NCBI RefSeq assembly: GCF_000026945.1
Contig: NC_012860.1
Span: 806,001 to 870,000, forward strand
Length of the DNA stretch: 64,000 nt
Direction: 5' to 3'
From: Candida dubliniensis CD36
Taxonomy: Eukaryota > Ascomycota > Pichiomycetes > Serinales > Debaryomycetaceae
Shown: in pieces, positions 58,384 through 64,000 of the stretch
Position numbering within the stretch: position 1 is the stretch's first letter
How the letters are laid out: every line of letters begins with the position of its first letter
Program-made: the position numbers and the translations under genes
The notes under the pieces: generated by a model
The model's database searches: none
The model's input: the letters and a program-made list of their open reading frames with translations, nothing else
What the model was told of the DNA's origin: nothing

Positions 58384-59829
58384 TTAATAAACATCTTTTG
58401 GTTGATCATGATGAAGCCAATTCATTAAACAATTTTGATCATATAAATGTTCCCATCTACTAAATTTTGCAATTTCACACATTTGAGTAGTTTCAGTATT
58501 TGGACAATTTGTATAAGGATCATGATCATAACCAATATCTTTAAAAAAATGAATTTTATCTTTATCAGCAAATAAACTAACTCCAATTGAATGTACTGGG
58601 GCATCCCCCCAACGTTCATAATAGAATTTCCCAGTAGAATCAAGATATTTAACCCAATTATCATAAGCTTCATTACGGAAAAAATCAAAATCACCAATTT
58701 CAAAATTTGACCAAAAATGACAAGTTGAATAACCTCCAGCAAATTTAGTTTTTTTAGGATTTTGTAAATCTTCTAATAACCATTGAAATGATCCCTTAGG
58801 GTTAATATATTTATAATTATCCCCTTGATTTAAATATTTAATAGTTTCTGGCCAAAGAGTTTTCACTGATTCTTCATTATCATATAAATTAATAGTAAAT
58901 CCATAAATTTTCCCTGTGGTTTCCATATATTTGAAAACATCATAATTAATATCAGTGAAAAAATTAACATGAGGTTCAACTCGCCAATAATATTTATATT
59001 TAGCCAATTCAGGAATTTTATAAAATTGACTCAGATAAAATCGACACATATTATGATAAGATTGTTTTTTGGCGTAAGCAACATCATGTTTAAACATAAT
59101 TTCCATTTCTTTTGATTCTTTAACAGTATCTATAAATGATGGTTTTTCCCAATATTCAGGTTTGATTTGAATAAATTCAACTGGAGCATTACCAGTAAAT
59201 TTTAAAATTCGTTGTTTAAATCGATCAGTAAATGGTTCATCATTTAAAAAAGTATAAGGATAATTATATTTACTATTAAATTTTTTTTGTAATCGTTTAA
59301 TACTAATCCCAATTGATTGTAATTCATTATTACGTACTAATGATAAAATAGTGGCATTAGCTCTTTTATAACTAGGTAATTCTTCTGGAGGTGGCGGCGG
59401 AACTAATATAGCATCTTTAGGTTGACCAATAGGATTAGATCCTAATAATTCTTTATAATCTTTCATATTTTGATGAAGAATTTGTTCAGGTGTACCTTTT
59501 TTATTACCTTTATTTAAAAATTTGAATTTTACATTACCTGGAATTAATGTAAACCCATTAATATCAAGATCATCTAATGAATCATTACTAGTTTTGTTAT
59601 TATTGCTGTTGGAAATTCCTTTAAATCCAGGTAAATATGAAAAATCAAATTTATTGGTTAATGAAGTTATAGAATTTGAAAAATCTTCAGGAGTATAATT
59701 TTCCACTATTTTAATTATATGATGATGTCCATTATAATATCCAATAATTGAACTCAGAATAATAAATATGGTGAAAATCGCTAGAATAGAAACTAATTTT
59801 CTTTTCCGAAGACTAATAATGCTGATCAT
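58384..59829 (-). CDS. KRE2/MNT1-family alpha-1,2-mannosyltransferase (Ktr4-like)
   Basis: 481 residues, ATG 59829. Type II Golgi topology: short basic cytoplasmic end, one membrane anchor (about 12-31, LVSILAIFTIFIILSSIIGY), a stem, then the GT15 domain from about residue 150: RANATILSLVRNNEL, FLNDEPFTDRFK, MCRFYLSQFYK, YYWRVEPHVNFFTDINYDVF, TCHFWSNFEIGDFDFFR and ERWGDAPVHSI, with catalytic-site residues of the family. It adds mannose to N- or O-glycans of the wall. Within the five C. albicans family members it looks most like yeast Ktr4; MNT3 is the likely name but I do not assert it. Confidence 0.9.
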   Translation of the reverse strand: MISIISLRKRKLVSILAIFTIFIILSSIIGYYNGHHHIIKIVENYTPEDFSNSITSLTNKFDFSYLPGFKGISNSNNNKTSNDSLDDLDINGFTLIPGNVKFKFLNKGNKKGTPEQILHQNMKDYKELLGSNPIGQPKDAILVPPPPPEELPSYKRANATILSLVRNNELQSIGISIKRLQKKFNSKYNYPYTFLNDEPFTDRFKQRILKFTGNAPVEFIQIKPEYWEKPSFIDTVKESKEMEIMFKHDVAYAKKQSYHNMCRFYLSQFYKIPELAKYKYYWRVEPHVNFFTDINYDVFKYMETTGKIYGFTINLYDNEESVKTLWPETIKYLNQGDNYKYINPKGSFQWLLEDLQNPKKTKFAGGYSTCHFWSNFEIGDFDFFRNEAYDNWVKYLDSTGKFYYERWGDAPVHSIGVSLFADKDKIHFFKDIGYDHDPYTNCPNTETTQMCEIAKFSRWEHLYDQNCLMNWLHHDQPKDVY

Positions 59830-60879
59830 TGCTGAATAAAAAAACCTTTCTTCTTCTTCTTATAAAGCAATATATATATATGTGGATATAAAATAAGTGG
59901 GAATGAAAAAAATAAATAAATAAAAAAAGAATAATCTGTGGATATAGGATTTCTATTATATTATATAATATAATATAATATAGATTTGTATAACATTAGA
60001 GGGTGGGATAATTATCAAATCTTTCATTAAAAGAAATTTTTTAAAAAAAAAAAAAAAAAAATTTTTCCCTTGCGTGTGATCGCGCTCAAAAAATTAAATA
60101 ATAAGAGGAAACAGCAAATTAAGGGGGCGAACAAAACAAAGATAAAGATTAATAAACTGTGCCACTTTTTACTTGTACTTGTCCTCGTCCCGCGCCTTCG
60201 CCTTCGCCTTTGCCTTCGCCCCTAACCTTTGTTCTTGTTCTTGACGCCCCCCCCCCCGCCCTGGTTAAACTTCCCCGACTCATAATAATACTTGACAATC
60301 TTAAATTCTTCTTATAATTGATTATCTTCTTTTTACAATTAATTAAATAACTTTTACTCTGTAAATGATATTACTTCAAAAAAAACTGAAGTTCAATATA
60401 AATCATGAGCAACAATCTTCTTGGTTTGGAAATTCTATTGTTTATCTTTTGAAAAATAGACTAGAAAGACGGAATTTGTGTAATTACAGCAATGCTAATA
60501 CCACAACCATCACTAAAAGACAATGAAGTGATTCAACTACTACAACAACAACAACAGCAACAATAGGTTTTTGTGTTTCTGCCGTCTCCAGTTCATTATT
60601 CATTTGACAGGGTAATCTATAAGCCTTGTTAAAGCTTGTTTTATGTTTTAATATAAGTAGTACTTCAATCACCATCCAAAGATCGTTAAACACAACCTTT
60701 GTTGTTGATCTATCACCATAGTAATTTTATTTTTTTTTTTTTTGGTTATTGTTGGTAATAATCTTACAAGTAAAATTTTTCAAAACAACAACAGTAACGA
60801 ATCTTTTAGTTCAATGTAATACACGCATATAATGCACATAAAGATATCAATGTACATATAAACACAATAAGCTATGATT
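59830..60879. other. Intergenic region before the copia fossil
   Basis: 1.05 kb without a gene: ATAAT units (59955-59980), an A18 run (60043), a GC-rich CCTTCG-type array (60189-60222) and a C9 run (60247). It serves as the mannosyltransferase promoter. The frame at 60484-60693 has no features. Confidence 0.6.
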
Positions 60880-62508
60880 TCATTAAATAGCGAAAGGAGG
60901 TCAAATAACCTATCCGGAAAATTCAATACGACCAACTTGAGTTGTTTGAGTATAAACTTGTTATAAGTTTCAGCTCTCCCATTCATAGCTGGGGTATATA
61001 TAGGCAGGAATTTCTTCCTTTCTAATACCAAGCTCCAGTAACAGTTGTCTGTCTGGTAGCTCTCTTGCATTATCCGAGCGGAAATTTGCAACAAATTCAC
61101 CCGGGAATTGATTATTCATAATCTTTAATTCCCTGAGTAAAGAAAGCTGAATACTTCGAGTATCAGAGATCACACATATCATAAAACCAGAGAATTCATC
61201 TATTAAAGTATGTTGTGATATAAGTAATGCAAGCACAAAGACGAATCCCCACAGCTGAAAGTTATTACACTGAGGGGTTAAACTGAATATAATAAATTAA
61301 TATGTTATTGTGATTCACGTGTGAAATAGAATATATAGGAAGAGACTTAACTAACTGGTGTGTTAATCCTCGGCACTTGTCCACAAGAGCGGGGATTAAT
61401 CATAATGTGAAGAGTGTGTTAGAAAGAGGAAGGGAATTATAAGTACTGCAGAATTCCCTTTAGACTAGCCACTAACTGTTGAAGAACTAACGTTCTAAAT
61501 ATATTCAGTATAGGGTATCACCTTAATATTCTATACTATACTTTTACAACAATCTACCTTTAACTCTGTCAAGTTTCACTATGTCTACTCCTACTACTCC
61601 TGCTACGGCTGCTTCCATGGGTGGTGATGGCCAATTACAAAGTAATGATATAGTATTTCAAACCATTCACTCTAAACGGACCCAATGTGTCCAGATGAAT
61701 TCTCTGTAACCTTCTTACAGCTACTCTTTGCGAGGTTCTATTGTGTGATATCTTTTTTGCTATTCACTGCCTTACAATGTATGCAATTCAGTACTTTATT
61801 TCTTGCTTCTGGACCGTTCCGTTTCGCAGAAATTTTTCCTTGATCAATTAGTTGATCTAATGCCCGCAAACTCATGTGGTTTGTTTGTAAGTGATAGTAG
61901 AAAAGATCTTTCTTGTCATTGCTATTCGCTATGTATTGTGGAAATTTTAAATCAACAAGTTGCTTTACAGCAAGAATATCACATTCCAAATTTGTTCTTG
62001 TTTTATTTTTCACACACTTGTTCCTTTCTTTGGTTTCGACCAATGAAGGAACTATACCTGAAATACCAATATATAATCTTGTTTCCGGATCAAATTCAGC
62101 AACAATTAGATGCTTAGAGTTGTCCTTTTCAAGACTAAGGCTTACGCCTTCGAAGATGGCTCTATGTCCAAACTTTGTGATGTCACTTAAAGAGATAAGA
62201 TTTGTGGTGAGATCATCAATATAATAAACGTTTTCAATTGTTAATATATAATTATGTCCAATATACAAATCCAATTTTCCTTTAGCTGACGATTTAAGTA
62301 CCTTTCCACCAGCAGTAACGAAAGACATACTTTCGTCAACAACCATATCATCTAATAAATTATTATGACCAACAACCGAAACACTAGCCCCAGAGTCAAA
62401 GATAATGTTATTTTTAATTGGTTCTTTTCCACTGATTTCATAAGCACCCAAGATGTTTGAAATTCTAGCTAATGGGTCGGTGTCACTCTTAGAGGAGCCA
62501 CCTAATCC
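60880..62508 (-). pseudogene. Copia-type pol fragment: protease and integrase, split by an LTR
   Basis: The protease active site is IIFDSGASVSVVG (about 62390). The integrase zinc finger follows: HLQTNH with LRALDQLI and C-I-H-C (HHCC). After a TAG at 61735-61737 a shifted frame gives the first catalytic Asp in the HxDTLGPF segment (about 61690). The solo LTR then interrupts (61211-61639). Beyond it IDEFSGF, the second Asp in FRSDNAREL (about 61080) and, after another shift, the catalytic Glu in NGRAETYNKF (about 60980) follow. Coding likeness stops near 60880. Confidence 0.82.
61211..61639 (+). repeat. Solo LTR, 429 bp, nested in the copia fossil
   Basis: Begins TGTTGTGATATAAG and ends CCAATTACA (TGT...ACA), flanked by a 5-bp duplication AAGTA (61206-61210 and 61640-61644). 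Removing it and one AAGTA restores the host integrase reading frame in register. An ATG at 61581 opens a frame (MSTPTTPATAASMGGDGQLQ) to the LTR end, like elements whose Gag starts within the LTR; this suggests plus-strand orientation. It does not match the LTRs at 36-38 kb. Confidence 0.85.
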
Positions 62509-62511
62509 CTA
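62509..62511 (-). other. In-frame TAG between gag and protease
   Basis: Between the basic Gag tail and the protease the frame is continuous except for this TAG. Tca2/pCal is known to separate gag and pol by one stop codon, so this may be an ancestral readthrough site and not decay. Confidence 0.45.
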
Positions 62512-63700
62512 ATCAGATGGGGTTTGAGAACTAGTACTTTTATCAGGATTGTACTTAGCTTTCTTCTTCAGATTTTTCTTATATTTAGAAGTTCTCTTGC
62601 GCCCTTGATTGCCATCAGTTTTATATGTATTAGCTGATTTGTTGGAAGTTTGAAGTTCCTATTTACTTGGTTTTTCTTTTCCTTTGCCATTGATTGACTG
62701 GATGCTGCAAATCTTTTGAGGGTGGAGATCCTGTAAGATACCAGTTTCAGAACGAAATTCACTGAGGAAGGTATCAAAATTTGTGGATTTACCGTTTTTA
62801 AAATCTCCGTACAATTTGACTAATGATTTGGTGACCGCATTTCGATTGGGTGCCTTATCACCAGCAAGCAAATACCAAATGGTGAACGAATTGTTATGGT
62901 TCACTTGACCAAAAAATTTCAGTAAACTTCCAGCACAATGAGTAGTAGATTGAACTCTTCTACCCAACTCGGTAACGTTAGGTGAATGCATAAAATTAAC
63001 TTTTAACTCTTTCAAGAGTTTTTTAATGCATTCTTGATCATTAAGAATAGACGACTGCTCAACTCTAATTAAGATCTCTTTCAAGGAGGTCACCTGATTG
63101 TAATTTTCAGGAAATCTTTTAAGACTCTTTAAGAGCAGGACAAGTTTTATTTCAAAACATTGACTAAAGAAGATTTTTTTCAACTGGAGATTTTGTTCTA
63201 CCGTAAGTGATGATTGTTTTATGAAACATCAACTCTAGATTGACAAAAGTCTCTTTACTGACAGCAATACTGAGGGTCAAGACATGATCTAACAATTGGG
63301 AGAATGGAGGGTTCTTCAATTCGTTTGTTGCTTGGACATTCCAAATGAATTCTACCTCTTCTTCAGCCCATTGCTTCAAAAATGTCATCCTATCTTGAGA
63401 AATCAGATTAAGCTCATCCATGCCTGTTTCGTACAGAGCACGTAACTTCTGTTTTTCGATTTCTGGTAATTTGTCGATTGGATATTTTTCCAACGGATCA
63501 TAGTCCACTCCCGCAATAGCTTCCTTAGTAGTCAGTTCACTATTATTTTGAGAATCGATTACCAGGGCATCGTCATCAATTAATCTTTCTGGATCAACTG
63601 GCAGGTCAACAACATTTGCCATCTCATTTGAGACTGGTTCAGTTGGATTGACAACGGATTCGCTCCGATTAACTTCGCTGTTTCTGGTTCGTCCAGACAT
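62512..63700 (-). pseudogene. Copia-type gag, frameshifted
   Basis: Starts at ATG 63700 (SGRTRNSEVNRSESV), runs 178 residues, then shifts frame at the run of T at about 63170. The rest continues to a TAG at 62659-62661 and, in the same frame, on to a TAG at 62509-62511. The second half shows Gag-like helices (KFFGQVNHNNSFTIWYLLAG, LYGDFKNGKSTNFDTFLSEF) and a Lys-rich nucleocapsid-like end (KYKKNLKKKAKY). No CCHC knuckle is visible. Confidence 0.75.
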
Positions 63701-63740
63701 TGCTAGTTAATAAATTAAAAAAAATCTAGAGCTTGAAGAA

Positions 63741-63771
63741 GCGAAATGGTTATCGCTTTTGACTTCTAATC
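63741..63771 (-). other. Primer-binding site complementary to a tRNA-Arg(UCU) half
   Basis: The minus strand reads GATTAGAAGTCAAAAGCGAT and on into the D-arm; the plus strand is thus a D-arm-to-anticodon segment ending GACTTCTAATC, the tRNA-Arg(UCU) anticodon stem-loop. Priming by an internal tRNA fragment is known for Tca2/pCal. Confidence 0.65.
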
Positions 63772-64000
63772 TATTTAATAATGTGGGTGACTAGTCAACA
63801 CTAAAATTAGATGAAATTATAATAATAAATTGTAATATGTATTAACAAATCTATAATATATATTTCACTGTAGCCCAATATCAGATATGACTTTCTACAC
63901 TCTATTACACTATTTCGATAGTGTTCGATCTCGTTAATTAACTAAGGTTTATCAACGATAACAGTAAGTTAGAATTGTGTGTAAGTTCAAGGAACAAATT
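63772..64000 (-). repeat. Partial LTR of the copia fossil
   Basis: AT-rich DNA right of the primer site must be the inner end of the 5' LTR; the outer end is outside the window. A 6-bp stem with a TTCG loop lies at 63908-63923. The LTR end does not read a clean CA next to the primer site, a sign of decay. Confidence 0.55.

Larger units (their letters stand above)
60880..64000 (-). mobile_element. Fossil Ty1/copia element, truncated, reaching past the window end
   Basis: Minus-strand element with, from right to left: partial LTR (63772 to window end), primer-binding site, gag, protease, integrase zinc finger and part of the integrase core. It ends near 60880 inside the integrase core, so reverse transcriptase, RNase H and the 3' LTR are missing. 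Reading frames carry a frameshift at a T-run (about 63170-63183), in-frame TAGs at 62659-62661 and 62509-62511, and frame changes near 61735 and 61000. It is also split by a solo LTR. The gene order PR-IN identifies copia type; the half-tRNA-Arg primer site points to the Tca2/pCal lineage. Confidence 0.85.

Noticed and set aside
60484..60693. Minus-strand frame with a Val run near the copia fossil
   Set aside because: Driven by an ACA/CAA repeat; no similarity to retroelement proteins or hosts.
61581..61706. Gag-like ORF start as evidence of a full second element
   Set aside because: The unit ends at 61639 with ACA and a target duplication; downstream codons belong to the host integrase, so it is a solo LTR.

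Overview
The window looks like nuclear chromosomal DNA of a yeast in the Candida albicans group (C. albicans or a close relative such as C. dubliniensis). The reasons are: AT-rich, mostly intronless genes; long Asn/Gln/Ser/Thr/Asp runs inside proteins; many A/T homopolymers between genes; products recognisable as budding-yeast orthologs; and Ty1/copia- and Ty3/gypsy-like LTR elements. One CTG codon at the catalytic H-S/T-D motif of a fossil integrase reads sensibly as Ser, which fits the CUG-Ser clade. Protein texts were judged with standard decoding, so every CTG should be re-read as Ser if that assignment holds.

Layout. 1-24.7 kb is a dense gene block: a partial MAPR/cytochrome b5-like heme protein, STR2 (-), SKO1 (+, with a tiny first exon and an intron), HMG1 (-), FPR3 (-), RPP1 (+), ELA1 (-), PDR16 (+), CSL4 (-), a 90-residue orphan (+) and BNI4 (-). 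27.4-29.2 kb encodes a globin-like protein ending in a polybasic CaaX box. 29.2-41.4 kb has no host gene. It is about 12 kb of microsatellite-rich DNA holding one complete, internally deleted LTR retrotransposon (36118-38506). 41.4-42.4 kb is a decayed PIR-like cell-wall protein gene. 43.2-59.8 kb is a second gene block: SEN15, a DLT1-like gene, ERF2, an MGR3-like gene, SDH4, a CSN7-like gene, a VPS64/FAR9-like gene, SPC19, CUZ1 and a KRE2/MNT1-family mannosyltransferase. From about 60.9 kb to the window end lies a fossil copia-type element on the minus strand, itself interrupted by a 429-bp solo LTR of another family.

The genes are independent eukaryotic units, not operons. They cover sulfur amino-acid synthesis (STR2), stress transcription (SKO1), sterol and lipid metabolism (HMG1, PDR16), RNA processing (RPP1, CSL4, SEN15), protein folding and turnover (FPR3, ELA1, CSN7-like, CUZ1), bud neck and cell wall (BNI4, mannosyltransferase, PIR relic), membrane and lipid-modified proteins (ERF2, DLT1-like, CaaX globin), mitochondria (SDH4, MGR3-like) and mitosis (SPC19). 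Several minus-strand genes have a downstream ATG that is more credible than the longest open frame; those starts were chosen and explained.

No CRISPR array, tRNA or rRNA gene was seen. The points most worth following up are the prenylated-globin candidate, the Gag-integrase fusion element, the nested retroelement fossil with a half-tRNA primer site, the PIR pseudogene broken at homopolymers, and CRE-like sites in the SKO1 locus.
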